Source: CAMAUF01 sp046152925 (GTDB taxonomy: Bacteria; Chloroflexota; Dehalococcoidia; Tepidiformales; Tepidiformaceae). From it: a stretch of 13,041 nt of DNA. Location of the stretch: positions 1 to 13,041 of the forward strand of contig JBJXFX010000035.1 of the NCBI GenBank assembly GCA_046152925.1, given 5' to 3'. Both the position numbers and the translations under genes were made by a program. Below, piece by piece: positions 1 through 6,755 of this stretch. The number at the start of each line of letters is the position of its first letter. The stretch's first letter is position 1. A model generated the notes under the pieces. The model was not told where the DNA came from, ran no database searches, and was given only the letters and a program-made list of their open reading frames with translations.

Positions 1-1
1 C

Positions 2-100
2 GCTGAGGCGCCGATCGGGGCAGCTGGCGTGCTCATCGAGCTCGTCCAGGCGCCCGCCGAGGTCGTCTCGGCGTTCGACAAGCTCGCGGCGAGCGCCTGA
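2..100 (+). CDS. mce: Methylmalonyl-CoA epimerase, C-terminal fragment (gene cut by window start)
   Basis: Only the last 32 codons are present, reading in frame to a TGA at 98-100. The peptide contains GVLIELVQ, which resembles the final beta strand of methylmalonyl-CoA epimerases of the VOC (glyoxalase-like) superfamily. The glutamate in that strand is normally a metal ligand. The enzyme interconverts the (R) and (S) forms of methylmalonyl-CoA in the cytoplasm, supplying the isomer used by the B12-dependent mutase. The identification rests on this short motif and on the context: a mutase subunit and MeaB follow directly, a common grouping. Other VOC proteins share similar ends, so the family is more certain than the exact reaction. 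Confidence 0.68.
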   Translation, partial: AEAPIGAAGVLIELVQAPAEVVSAFDKLAASA

Positions 101-158
101 TCGCGCGCTCCCGTACCATTTCCGCCACGCACATCGATAGCCGAGACAGGGACCAGAA

Positions 159-575
159 ATGAGCCAAGCACCCGCACCCAGCAAGAAAATCCGCGTTCTG
201 ATCGCGAAGCCGGGCCTTGATGGCCACGATCGCGGCGCCAAAGTGGTCGCCCGCGCGCTCCGCGACGGGGGCTGCGAAGTCATCTACACCGGCATCCGCC
301 AGACGCCCGAGATGATCGCCGAGGCGGCGCTCCAGGAAGACGTCGACGTGGTCGGCCTCTCGATCCTGTCGGGCGCGCACTTGGAGCTCTTCCCGCGCGT
401 CGTGGATGAGCTGGGCAAGCGCGGTATCGGCAAGGACGACGTCCTCCTGTTTTGCGGTGGGATCATCCCGGAGGAAGACTCGGCGAAGCTCGCGGACATC
501 GGGTTTTCGGCCGTTTTCCGGCCCGGCACCAACACCCAGGACATCGTGAAATTCGTCTACGAACACGTGAAGTAG
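159..575 (+). CDS. Methylmalonyl-CoA mutase, small cobalamin-binding subunit
   Basis: This 138-aa protein is a complete stand-alone B12-binding domain. The hallmark motif DxHxxG is at residues 21-26 (D21, H23, G26; H23 is the expected lower axial cobalt ligand), followed by SxL at 68-70 and the GG pair at 100-101, in the order seen in base-off/His-on mutases. It should pair with a separate large catalytic subunit, not in this window, to convert (R)-methylmalonyl-CoA to succinyl-CoA by adenosyl radical chemistry. The separate-subunit form is common in archaea and Chloroflexota, whereas many other bacteria fuse the domain to the large chain. The ATG is preceded by AGGGA at 148-152. It lies 58 bases after the epimerase fragment and 5 bases before meaB, so all three are probably cotranscribed. 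A relative such as the ethylmalonyl- or isobutyryl-CoA mutase small subunit cannot be excluded. Confidence 0.93.
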   Translation: MSQAPAPSKKIRVLIAKPGLDGHDRGAKVVARALRDGGCEVIYTGIRQTPEMIAEAALQEDVDVVGLSILSGAHLELFPRVVDELGKRGIGKDDVLLFCGGIIPEEDSAKLADIGFSAVFRPGTNTQDIVKFVYEHVK

Positions 576-580
576 TCCAC

Positions 581-1516
581 GTGGACGACATGGTCGAGCG
601 CTTTCTCCGGGGCGAGCGCCGCGCGCTTGCCCGCGTCATCACTCGGGTCGAAGGCGAAACGCCGGAGGGCCGGGAGTACGTGCGCCAGCTTTTCCCGCAC
701 TCCGGGAAGGCCCACATCGTCGGGATCACCGGCGGGGCCGGTTCGGGCAAGAGCACGCTGACCGGCGCGCTCGCCAAAGAGATGCGCACGCGCGGCCACA
801 AGGTCGGGATCGTCGCGGTCGACCCGTCGAGCCCATTCACCCACGGCGCTATCCTCGGCGACCGCATCCGCATGCAAGACCTGGCGCTCGACGAAGGCGT
901 CTACATGCGTTCGATGGCCGGCCGCGGCGCGCTCGGCGGCTTGGCCCCGACGATTAACGACGTCGTCTCTGTGATGGACGCGTTCGGCTTCGACTACGTG
1001 CTGATCGAGACTGTTGGGGCGGGCCAGGACGAGGTTGAGATCGCCGGCACGGCGTTGACCACCATCCTGGTGAACAACCCAGGGACGGGCGACGACATCC
1101 AGGCGCTCAAGGCGGGGATCATCGAGATCGCCGACGTTTTGGTGGTGAACAAGGCCGACCACCCCGGCGCCGACGTGCTTGTGAGCCAGCTCCAGGCCCT
1201 GCTCAGCCTCGCCCCCGCCGGGAGCCGCCGCCCTCCGATCCTGAAGACGACGGCGATCCGGGGCGAAGGGTTGGCGCCGCTGGTGGACGCGATCGACGCG
1301 CACCGGAAGGAGCTCGAGACATCGGGCGAGTTGGCCTCACGGCTTCGTGACGACGCGCGCCACGCGGTGCTGAGCATCGCGCGGGCCATCCTGCTCGAAA
1401 AGATACGGCGGGCGACCCCGGAAGACGACCTCGCCCGGCTGGTCGCCAGCGTTGCGGCCCGTTCGATGGACCCGCACACGGCCGCCGAGCAGCTCGCGGC
1501 GGCGGTTTCCGCCTAG
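581..1516 (+). CDS. meaB: Methylmalonyl-CoA mutase-associated GTPase MeaB
   Basis: This 311-aa G3E-family P-loop GTPase gates delivery of adenosylcobalamin to methylmalonyl-CoA mutase and protects or rescues the inactivated enzyme. With the GTG start at 581, the Walker A sequence GGAGSGKS is at residues 51-58 (many relatives have GPPGAGKS). The family signature VDPSSPFTHGAILGDRIRM follows at 80-98, then ETVGAGQDEVEIA and the guanine-specificity motif NKAD. The start is uncertain: GTG 581 gives an N-terminus matching the usual spacing before VER and GER, while ATG 590 is three codons later. Neither has a strong Shine-Dalgarno sequence, and translation is probably coupled to the mutase subunit, whose stop is 5 bases upstream. 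An open frame continues back to 452 but overlaps the mutase gene and is not expected to be used. Length is typical for MeaB. Confidence 0.95.
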   Translation: MDDMVERFLRGERRALARVITRVEGETPEGREYVRQLFPHSGKAHIVGITGGAGSGKSTLTGALAKEMRTRGHKVGIVAVDPSSPFTHGAILGDRIRMQDLALDEGVYMRSMAGRGALGGLAPTINDVVSVMDAFGFDYVLIETVGAGQDEVEIAGTALTTILVNNPGTGDDIQALKAGIIEIADVLVVNKADHPGADVLVSQLQALLSLAPAGSRRPPILKTTAIRGEGLAPLVDAIDAHRKELETSGELASRLRDDARHAVLSIARAILLEKIRRATPEDDLARLVASVAARSMDPHTAAEQLAAAVSA

Positions 1517-1557
1517 CCTGTCGTCAGCCAGCACAGGGGCCTGCCAGGTGATCCGCT

Positions 1558-1581
1558 CGTCTGTGAAGCCCGTCACGGACG
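1558..1581 (+). other. Small stem-loop downstream of meaB
   Basis: Bases 1558-1565 and 1574-1581 can form an 8-bp stem with one G-T wobble around an 8-base loop. No T-run follows, so it is not a standard intrinsic terminator; it could be an RNA-stabilising or attenuation structure, or chance in GC-rich DNA. A second short pairing, 1517-1521 with 1533-1537, lies directly after the meaB stop. I see nothing else in 1517-1665. Confidence 0.25.
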
Positions 1582-1665
1582 ACATCGGCGGTGTGTGAAC
1601 TGGCTCATGGAAGGGGTGTAGCGCGTTGCACTACGGTGACGGCATCCCCTTTTCTGGAGGCGACG

Positions 1666-1854
1666 ATGCTGCCCGGTCTCGATAACGACATGCACTTCAC
1701 CGATGTCCTTCGCTCCGCGCGCGCCGAGGCCGAGCAAGTCGTGGCGGCGCAGCACGCGGTACAACGCCAGCAATCACGGCGCTGGACGCGGCCTCCAGGG
1801 TTGGTGGTGCGATGGGTAGGCGCCTGGCGGCTCGGGCACCGGCCGCTCGGGTGA
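1666..1854 (+). CDS. Small hypothetical protein (62 aa)
   Basis: I do not recognise a named family. The ATG at 1666 follows a strong Shine-Dalgarno GGAGG at 1656-1660 with 5-base spacing, which is the main reason to believe the gene. The product starts with an acidic stretch, continues as a probable helix rich in Ala, Glu and Gln (about residues 12-37), and ends in an Arg/Trp-rich amphipathic segment (about 38-62). The acidic/helical head plus basic tail resembles small uncharacterised proteins often seen in high-GC Actinobacteria and Chloroflexota; this is an impression, not a match I could verify. There is no signal peptide or clear membrane span. The same frame is open from 1591, but the Shine-Dalgarno site favours 1666. 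It ends 27 bases before the next gene. Confidence 0.5.
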   Translation: MLPGLDNDMHFTDVLRSARAEAEQVVAAQHAVQRQQSRRWTRPPGLVVRWVGAWRLGHRPLG

Positions 1855-1865
1855 GCACGCCGCCG

Positions 1866-1874
1866 TGCTAGCAT
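1866..1874 (+). promoter_or_regulatory. Candidate extended -10 promoter element (TGC TAGCAT)
   Basis: TAGCAT at 1869-1874 matches TATAAT at four of six positions and is preceded by TG at 1866-1867, giving an extended -10. It ends 7 bases before the GTG at 1882, so transcription would begin at or beside the start codon and the mRNA would be leaderless. The gene has no convincing Shine-Dalgarno site, which fits. No -35 hexamer is evident. Confidence 0.35.
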
Positions 1875-1881
1875 CGGACGA

Positions 1882-2574
1882 GTGAGCGCCCAACGTATCC
1901 GGCTCCGCTTCCGCAAAGGCACGCGCGTGCGCTACCTGTCGCACCTTGATGTCCTGCGCTACTGGGAGCGCTGCCTCCGTCGCGCGGAGCTGCCCTTGTC
2001 GTATTCGCAGGGCTTCACGCCGCATCCAAAGCTCCAATTCGCGGGCCCGCTCCCCCTCGGATTCGCCGCCGAATCGGAGATCGTCGACATCACTCTCGAC
2101 GAACGCGTCACGCTGGAGACCTTTGTCGAGCGGCTTGCAGCGCAAACGACGGACGAGCTCTCGGTGGTCACCGTGGAGGAAGTCGCGGTCAGCGGTCCGG
2201 CGCCCCAGTCTGTGGCGGCCTGGGCCGACTACGTGGTGCTGGTCGAGGGTGTGGACATCGCCGAGGCGGAGTCAGCGGTGCGGGCCTTCTCGGAGGCGAG
2301 CGAATGGCCGTACCTCGACGACCGCCGGGACCGGCCGCGGACCATCGACCTGGTCGCGCTGACGGCGGGGCTGAGCTGCCGCGAGGCCGAAGGCGGGGTC
2401 GAGCTGTTGATGCGGCTGAGCGCCCACCAAGACGCAACGGCGCGCCCGGAGATGCTCGTCGCGTCGCTCTTGCCCGGCCGGGAGGCCGGCCTGATCACGC
2501 GGCTCTCGATCGAGCTCGACGAGCGTTCGGCCGCGCATGATGCCTGGCGGCGGGTCGGGCGGTTCGACGACTAA
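1882..2574 (+). CDS. TIGR03936 / DUF2344 radical-SAM-associated protein
   Basis: The 230-aa product has the N-terminal signature of the TIGR03936 (DUF2344) family: a basic strand (RIRLRFRKG), then RYLSHLDVLR and the conserved SYSQGFTPHPKL followed by PLPLGFAAESE. The length matches the stand-alone family form. The biochemical role is not established. Members are found fused to, or beside, a radical SAM protein (TIGR03960 type), which is why the name is 'radical SAM-associated'. No such partner is visible here; the neighbours are a small unknown protein and a histidine phosphatase. The GTG start at 1882 lacks a clear ribosome site but has a -10-like element just upstream. It is separated by 25 bases from the next gene and probably cotranscribed with it. 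Confidence 0.88.
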   Translation: MSAQRIRLRFRKGTRVRYLSHLDVLRYWERCLRRAELPLSYSQGFTPHPKLQFAGPLPLGFAAESEIVDITLDERVTLETFVERLAAQTTDELSVVTVEEVAVSGPAPQSVAAWADYVVLVEGVDIAEAESAVRAFSEASEWPYLDDRRDRPRTIDLVALTAGLSCREAEGGVELLMRLSAHQDATARPEMLVASLLPGREAGLITRLSIELDERSAAHDAWRRVGRFDD

Positions 2575-2599
2575 CCGGGCCGGCGGCACACTGGGCGGC

Positions 2600-3214
2600 G
2601 TGGACCTCTACCTCATCCGCCACGGCGAGACCGCATATAACCGCGACGGCTTGGGCCTTGGCCGCGCCGACATTCCGCTGACCGAGCACGGACAGCGCCA
2701 GGCGGCGGCCCTCGGCGCGCGATTCGCGACGAAGCCCTTCGACCAGATTGTGGTCAGCCCGCTGCAGCGCGCCGGGGCGACGGCGGCCGCGCTCGCCGGC
2801 GCCGGTGTCCCGCTGACGGTCGACGCTGACCTGACGGAGATGGATGTCGGAGAGACCGAGGGGATGAGCTTCGCCGCAATGCGTGAACGCTTCCCCGAGT
2901 TCCTCGGCCAGTGGGCGACCGGCGAGGATGCCGGCCTGGCGATGCCAGGCGGGGAGAGCCTCAACGACGTTGTCTCGCGCGTGCGCCGCACGCTCTCGCG
3001 TTTGGAAGGGTTTGAAGGGAAGACGGTCGCCGTTGTTTCCCACAACTTCGTGTTGCGGTTGATGCTCTGCGAGTTGCTGGCGATGCCGGCGGCGAGCTTC
3101 CGGTCGTTCGGGTCCGACCTCGCGGGTGTTTCTCATCTTTCGAAGCGCCGCGGACGGGTCTATGTGCACACGATCAACGACCGCTGCCATTTGGATCATC
3201 TGCTTGAGCATTGA
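2600..3214 (+). CDS. Histidine phosphatase family protein (phosphoglycerate-mutase-like)
   Basis: This 204-aa protein begins with the branch 1 histidine phosphatase signature: MDLYLIRHGET, where H8 is the expected phospho-histidine and R7 part of the phosphate pocket. SPLQRA at 53-58 supplies the second arginine (R57), LTEMDVGETEG at 78-88 carries the usual acidic general-acid region, and SHN at 147-149 supplies the second histidine (H148). Substrates vary across the family (phosphoglycerate, alpha-ribazole phosphate, sugar phosphates) and cannot be told from sequence. A cobalamin-related role (CobC-like) is possible given the B12-dependent genes upstream, but this is speculation. The GTG at 2600 places the core motif at the very N-terminus as usual. 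An in-frame ATG at 2537 would add 21 Gly/Ser-rich residues and overlap the upstream gene, so I reject it. Confidence 0.9.
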   Translation: MDLYLIRHGETAYNRDGLGLGRADIPLTEHGQRQAAALGARFATKPFDQIVVSPLQRAGATAAALAGAGVPLTVDADLTEMDVGETEGMSFAAMRERFPEFLGQWATGEDAGLAMPGGESLNDVVSRVRRTLSRLEGFEGKTVAVVSHNFVLRLMLCELLAMPAASFRSFGSDLAGVSHLSKRRGRVYVHTINDRCHLDHLLEH

Positions 3215-3232
3215 CGGCCGCCGCCGTAGTTT
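3204..3232 (+). promoter_or_regulatory. Candidate sigma70-type promoter for the ftsB-like/tilS pair
   Basis: TTGAGC at 3204-3209 and TAGTTT at 3227-3232 are separated by exactly 17 bases. The first matches TTGACA at four positions; the second keeps the key TA and final T. The -35 element lies inside the end of the phosphatase gene. Predicted initiation near 3239 would leave only a few bases before the ATG at 3245, consistent with the lack of a Shine-Dalgarno site there. This is pattern-based only. Confidence 0.35.
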
Positions 3233-3244
3233 TGTCACCTACCG

Positions 3245-3583
3245 ATGCGGAAGTTCCCACTCTCCTTTGGGCCGGTGTTTCTCGCCCTCGTCCTCTTGGG
3301 GTTCATGGGCGGCCGCCTCGTCTACAGCCGATTTCAGGAAGACACGTTCGCGGAGGCGCGGGACACCGAACAGGCGCGCGTTGCTGAGCTGACCCAAGTG
3401 CGCGATGAGGCTCGCCGAGTGAAGGCGTACGCCGCCTCCGACCAATTCGTCGAGCACGAAGCGCGCCGCCGCTGGGGTTGGGCACGCGAGGGCGAAGTCC
3501 CGATCGTGGTCCACGGCCCGGCGTCCGACGACCCGGCACCCGCCGGGAAACGCTGGTGGCAGCGCCTGTTTCCCCACGAGTGA
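3245..3583 (+). CDS. FtsB/DivIC-like septum formation initiator protein
   Basis: The 112-aa protein has the layout of the FtsB/DivIC family: a short cytoplasmic N-terminus with basic residues, one transmembrane segment at about residues 8-27, a charged coiled-coil region at about 29-60, and the conserved C-terminal motif around 63-88 (SDQFVEHEARRRWGW then GEVPIVV). The family consists of bitopic membrane proteins that join FtsL and FtsQ/DivIB at the septum and help activate septal peptidoglycan synthesis. The tail (about 90-112) is Pro/Lys/Trp-rich and less conserved. No ribosome binding site is visible before the ATG. The stop overlaps the start of tilS by 4 bases (GTGA). The ftsB-tilS neighbourhood is known in several bacterial phyla, supporting both calls. 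Confidence 0.88.
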   Translation: MRKFPLSFGPVFLALVLLGFMGGRLVYSRFQEDTFAEARDTEQARVAELTQVRDEARRVKAYAASDQFVEHEARRRWGWAREGEVPIVVHGPASDDPAPAGKRWWQRLFPHE

Positions 3584-4977
3584 CAGGCTTGAGCTTCGAC
3601 GACGCCCTTAGCCGGGTGCGGGCCTTCGCCGCCGATGAACGGCTGTTTCGCCGCGTGTCGCGCGTGATGGTCGCTGTTTCGGGGGGCGCCGATTCGCTCG
3701 CGACCTTGCTTCTCCTCCATCGCCTCGCGCCCGAGCTGGGGCTCGACCTCACCGTGGTGCACTTCGACCACCAACTCCGGCCTGACTCGCGCGATGACCT
3801 TGCGTTTGTGGGGCAGGTCGCGGCGAACCTTGGCCTCCCGTTCTTGAGCGGCGAGGGAGACGTCGCGGAGGCGGCGCGCGAACGCGGTCGGGGCATCGAA
3901 GAGGCCGCCCGCGCGATGCGGTACCAGTTTCTCGCGTTCGTCGCCGCCGAGAAACGCCTCGATGCGGTCGTCACCGGCCACACGAACGACGACCACGTCG
4001 AGACCGTGCTGCTTCACCTGCTCCGTGGGACGGGCGTGCGCGGACTCCAGGGCATCCTCGCCGCAACGACCGTGCCGGGCGGCGCTCAGCGCCTCCTCCG
4101 GCCGCTGCTCTGCCTGACGCGCGAAGACACCGTCCAGGTTTGCCTCGAGGCGGGCCTTGAGCCGCGCGAGGACCCCTCGAACCGCGACGCCGCCTTTCTC
4201 CGCAACCGCGTCCGGCACGAACTGCTTCCGCTGATGCGGGACCTCGCCCCCGGTGTGGACGTGGCGCTTGCGGGGGCCGCAGCAAGCGCGCGCGAGGCGT
4301 TCGGGGTAATCGAACGGAGTGCGCTCGGGTTGGCGCCAGTGCGCCGCGACCCCGCGGGCGCAGCCTACGACGCGGCCGCCTTCCGGGACCTCCTGCCCGA
4401 AGCCCGGACGCTCGTGGTGGAGCGCGAGGCGATCTTCTGGAAGGTGGAGGCCGAGGTGACGCGGGCGAGGCTCAACCAGTTGGCGGCAGTGCTCGCTTCT
4501 GGATCGGGCACGGTCGCCTTTGGGCCCATCGAAGTTGAGATCTCGGCCGGCGTAGTCCGTATCGGGCTACCGATCGAAGAGACGCCGCTCACGACGAAAA
4601 CGGTCAACGTGCCGGGGATCACGGCCGCTGACGGATGGCGGGTGACCGTCGCCCTCGACCCGCTGCCCCCGGCAGCTGGCGCGATGGATGCGGTCGTGGA
4701 CTCAGGCAGGCTCTCCGGGGCGCTTCGTGTCCGCTCGTTTGAGGCGGGCGACCGGATCCTCCAGGGCGGGCTCGACCGCAGCCTCGCCGACTTGCTCGGG
4801 GCGCTGAAAATCCCGGTCTGGGAGCGTCGCGCCGCAGTGGTGATTGCCGACGCGACGCAAGTCCACGCGGTATTCACGCCCTCGCGTGTCGTGGCCAGCG
4901 ACCCCGGCGACCCCGAACAGGCCTGGGCGGTGCGACTGCAGCCGCTCCCGCAGGCTACGAGTGGACGGCCGGGATAA
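3580..4977 (+). CDS. tilS: tRNA(Ile)-lysidine synthetase TilS
   Basis: TilS uses ATP and lysine to convert the wobble C34 of tRNA-Ile(CAU) to lysidine, changing its decoding from AUG to AUA and its charging from Met to Ile; the activity is normally essential. In the 465-aa product the PP-loop SGGADS is at 34-39, HFDHQLRPDS at 61-70, GHTNDDHVETVLLHLLRG at 133-150 and the REDPSNRD...FLRNRVRHELLP block at 196-217, all in canonical order. The C-terminal half (about 230-465) is divergent but contains a TilS_C-like RSFEAGDRI...LADLLGALKIP region, so the protein looks complete. The GTG at 3580 overlaps the upstream stop as GTGA, suggesting translational coupling; a TTG at 3589 is a weaker alternative. 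The last 23 bases overlap the convergent LLM gene. Confidence 0.96.
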   Translation: MTGLSFDDALSRVRAFAADERLFRRVSRVMVAVSGGADSLATLLLLHRLAPELGLDLTVVHFDHQLRPDSRDDLAFVGQVAANLGLPFLSGEGDVAEAARERGRGIEEAARAMRYQFLAFVAAEKRLDAVVTGHTNDDHVETVLLHLLRGTGVRGLQGILAATTVPGGAQRLLRPLLCLTREDTVQVCLEAGLEPREDPSNRDAAFLRNRVRHELLPLMRDLAPGVDVALAGAAASAREAFGVIERSALGLAPVRRDPAGAAYDAAAFRDLLPEARTLVVEREAIFWKVEAEVTRARLNQLAAVLASGSGTVAFGPIEVEISAGVVRIGLPIEETPLTTKTVNVPGITAADGWRVTVALDPLPPAAGAMDAVVDSGRLSGALRVRSFEAGDRILQGGLDRSLADLLGALKIPVWERRAAVVIADATQVHAVFTPSRVVASDPGDPEQAWAVRLQPLPQATSGRPG

Positions 4978-5875
4978 CCTCGTCGATCAGGCGGCGAGTT
5001 TGGTCCATCCAGTCGGCGTCGGACTCCGCGACGGGGCGGAGGACAAATTTCGAGATCCCAGCGGTGACGTATTCCTGAGCGCGGGCGACGATCGCGGCGG
5101 CATCGCCCACCGCCATATATGACGCGGGGTCTGGGGCGCCGGGAAACCTCCGGAAGGCAGCGGCGGCGCGCTGGACGGCCGGTTCATCGTTCTCGCCGAA
5201 GCGGAAGGTGAAGCCCGCGCCGAAGTGGTCGGGGTCGATGGTGCGGCCGGCGGCGGCGGTTTCGCGCTTGATCGCCGCGACCACCGGGGCGACCTGGGCT
5301 GGCGACTGGAGCCCCGCGAGCCAGCCCGTCCCGAGCCGCGCCGTGCGCCGGATGGCTGGTTCGCTGCTCCCGCCAATCCACATTGGCAGCGGTTGTTGGA
5401 CGGGGCGAGGGCTGATGGTGACGTCGTAGTAGCGGAAGTTCGGGCCCTCGTGGGTGACGTGCTCCTCCGACCAGAACCGCGTTAGGAGCGCGATCATCTC
5501 GTCCGAATAGGCGCCGCGCCCCTCGGGTTTACGGCCTGTCGCGCGGAACTCGGGCGCGATATCGGCGCCGACGCCAAAGGCGGGCAGCAGACGCCCCTTG
5601 CTGAGGAAGTCGAGGGTGGCGCACTCCTTGGCGAGCACCAGCGGGTCCCGGAACGGCAGGACGATCGCGTTCATGCCGAACTTGAGGCGCCGGGTCGCAC
5701 CGGCGACGGCGGCCATGGCGGTCATCGGTTCGAGTGTTGGGGCCGCGGAGACCAGCCGTTCGCTGAACCAAATGGAGTCGATCGTGCTGCCTTCACAAAG
5801 GTCGACCCACTCGAAGAAGGCCGCTGGCGACGAAAACGGAAATCCTGCGATGCCCATGCCAATCCTGATGCTCAT
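4955..5875 (-). CDS. LLM class flavin-dependent oxidoreductase (luciferase-like, probably F420 or FMN)
   Basis: This 306-aa protein belongs to the bacterial luciferase-like monooxygenase superfamily, TIM-barrel enzymes that use reduced FMN or coenzyme F420. Visible landmarks are IDSIWFSER at 32-40, the strand KFGMNAIVLPFRDPLVLAKE at 65-84, SKGRLLPAFGVG at 92-103 (family: GR..LG.GVG), and the FRYYDVTISPRPVQQPLPMWIGG region at 147-169. Substrate and cofactor cannot be assigned from sequence. The ATG at 5875 is chosen because MSIRIGMGIAGFP forms the expected first strand; the frame is open further upstream to 6076 but the added residues look non-coding. A -10-like TAGCGT lies just upstream. It is the last gene of the minus-strand cluster and its 3' end overlaps tilS by 23 bases. 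Confidence 0.9.
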   Translation of the reverse strand: MSIRIGMGIAGFPFSSPAAFFEWVDLCEGSTIDSIWFSERLVSAAPTLEPMTAMAAVAGATRRLKFGMNAIVLPFRDPLVLAKECATLDFLSKGRLLPAFGVGADIAPEFRATGRKPEGRGAYSDEMIALLTRFWSEEHVTHEGPNFRYYDVTISPRPVQQPLPMWIGGSSEPAIRRTARLGTGWLAGLQSPAQVAPVVAAIKRETAAAGRTIDPDHFGAGFTFRFGENDEPAVQRAAAAFRRFPGAPDPASYMAVGDAAAIVARAQEYVTAGISKFVLRPVAESDADWMDQTRRLIDEVIPAVHS

Positions 5876-5882
5876 GGCAGAC

Positions 5883-5888
5883 ACGCTA
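5883..5888 (-). promoter_or_regulatory. Candidate -10 element upstream of the LLM gene (TAGCGT)
   Basis: On the minus strand TAGCGT ends 7 bases before the ATG at 5875. That is the same distance as the TAGCAT element before the gene at 1882, and no Shine-Dalgarno sequence is present at either. This suggests a leaderless transcript for the LLM gene, separate from the phosphatase gene 82 bases upstream. No -35 consensus is visible, so the evidence is weak. Confidence 0.25.
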
Positions 5889-5957
5889 CCGCAACCATTT
5901 GAAACCGTCCGGCCCATGCGGGTCGAAAGTGGACGCCAGACCGGTAGACAGCCGGTT

Positions 5958-6737
5958 TCAGCGGAGGTACCGGCGGAGGTGTCCGAGGAGATGGGCGTGC
6001 AGTTTGGGGGCTGCGACGAGCAATCCGCGGACCGAAGGTGACGGCTGATTGAAGCGCAGGGGTTCTCCCAGAACATCGGTTACCGTAATTCCGGCGGCCT
6101 GACAAATCGCGGCGCCAGCGGCGACGTCCCATTCGCTGCGGCCGTAGCCGGTGATGACGGCGTCGCCCTTCCCGGCGGCGATGAGCGCGAGCCGGTAGGC
6201 GACGCTGCCGACGCCCCGCGTCTTGCTGCCGGCCGGGAGCGGCGGGATGTCGTCCCATTCTTGCTCGCCTCGCCCGACGAGGATGTCGTGCTGAGCCTTG
6301 AGATGGGCGCTGGCAGCGGCGGCTTGGCCCTCAGCGCCGACGACTGCGGCGTGGAGCTCGTCCTTCGCCGGGTTGTAAACGACCCCAAGGACGGGTGCAC
6401 CGGCGACCACGAGGCCTACCGAAATCGCGTACTCGGGGACGCCGCTCAGGTACTCACGCGTGCCATCGATGGGGTCGACGATCCAGACGCGGTCCTGGCG
6501 GAGCCGGTGGGCCGTATCGACGTGCTCCTCGCTCAACCAGCCGTCGTCTGGGAACGCGCCGTGCAACGCGCTGTAGAGCATTTCAGCGGCCCGGATGTCG
6601 GCCTCCGAGACGAGCTCTCGCCCGCCTTTCCGGCCGAAGCGGAGGCCTTCTTGGCGCATCCGGGCGACTTCGACCCCGGCGGCGCGCGCGGCCTCGACCG
6701 CGGCCCGGAGCTCCTGTTCGAAGCTCACGGCGTTCAT
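5958..6737 (-). CDS. Inositol monophosphatase family protein (IMPase/CysQ-like)
   Basis: The 259-aa product has the full Mg-dependent Li-sensitive phosphatase signature set: SEAD at 44-47, the acidic SEEH at 69-72 (metal ligand E70/E71), WIVDPIDGT at 85-93 (D88, D91 bind metal) and the C-terminal WDVAAGAAICQAAG at 203-216 (D204). Family members hydrolyse inositol phosphates, fructose-1,6-bisphosphate, histidinol phosphate or 3'(2'),5'-adenosine bisphosphate. The DGTREYLSG variant after the metal motif is closer to the 3'(2'),5'-bisphosphate nucleotidase (CysQ) side, where DGTKEF is usual, but substrate is not settled by this. It is 18 bases downstream of another LLM oxidoreductase gene on the same strand and probably cotranscribed with it. 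No clear ribosome site precedes the ATG. Confidence 0.92.
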   Translation of the reverse strand: MNAVSFEQELRAAVEAARAAGVEVARMRQEGLRFGRKGGRELVSEADIRAAEMLYSALHGAFPDDGWLSEEHVDTAHRLRQDRVWIVDPIDGTREYLSGVPEYAISVGLVVAGAPVLGVVYNPAKDELHAAVVGAEGQAAAASAHLKAQHDILVGRGEQEWDDIPPLPAGSKTRGVGSVAYRLALIAAGKGDAVITGYGRSEWDVAAGAAICQAAGITVTDVLGEPLRFNQPSPSVRGLLVAAPKLHAHLLGHLRRYLR

Positions 6738-6755
6738 CCGAAGCGCTGCTTGGCG

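Noticed and set aside
452..580. Upstream extension of the MeaB frame
   Set aside because: It would overlap the mutase subunit by over 120 bases and add residues that MeaB proteins do not have.
557..1303. 248-codon minus-strand frame within meaB
   Set aside because: Antisense to a certain meaB gene; the product is His/Arg/Asp-rich with no domain.
5938..5958. Hairpin ACCGG/CCGGT after the phosphatase gene as a terminator
   Set aside because: The stem is only about 5-7 bp and no T-run follows on the minus strand, so it is too weak to call.
5876..6076. 67-residue N-terminal extension of the LLM frame on the minus strand
   Set aside because: The added sequence is Ser/Pro/Cys-rich, unlike LLM proteins, overlaps the end of the phosphatase gene, and the normal first strand begins at ATG 5875.
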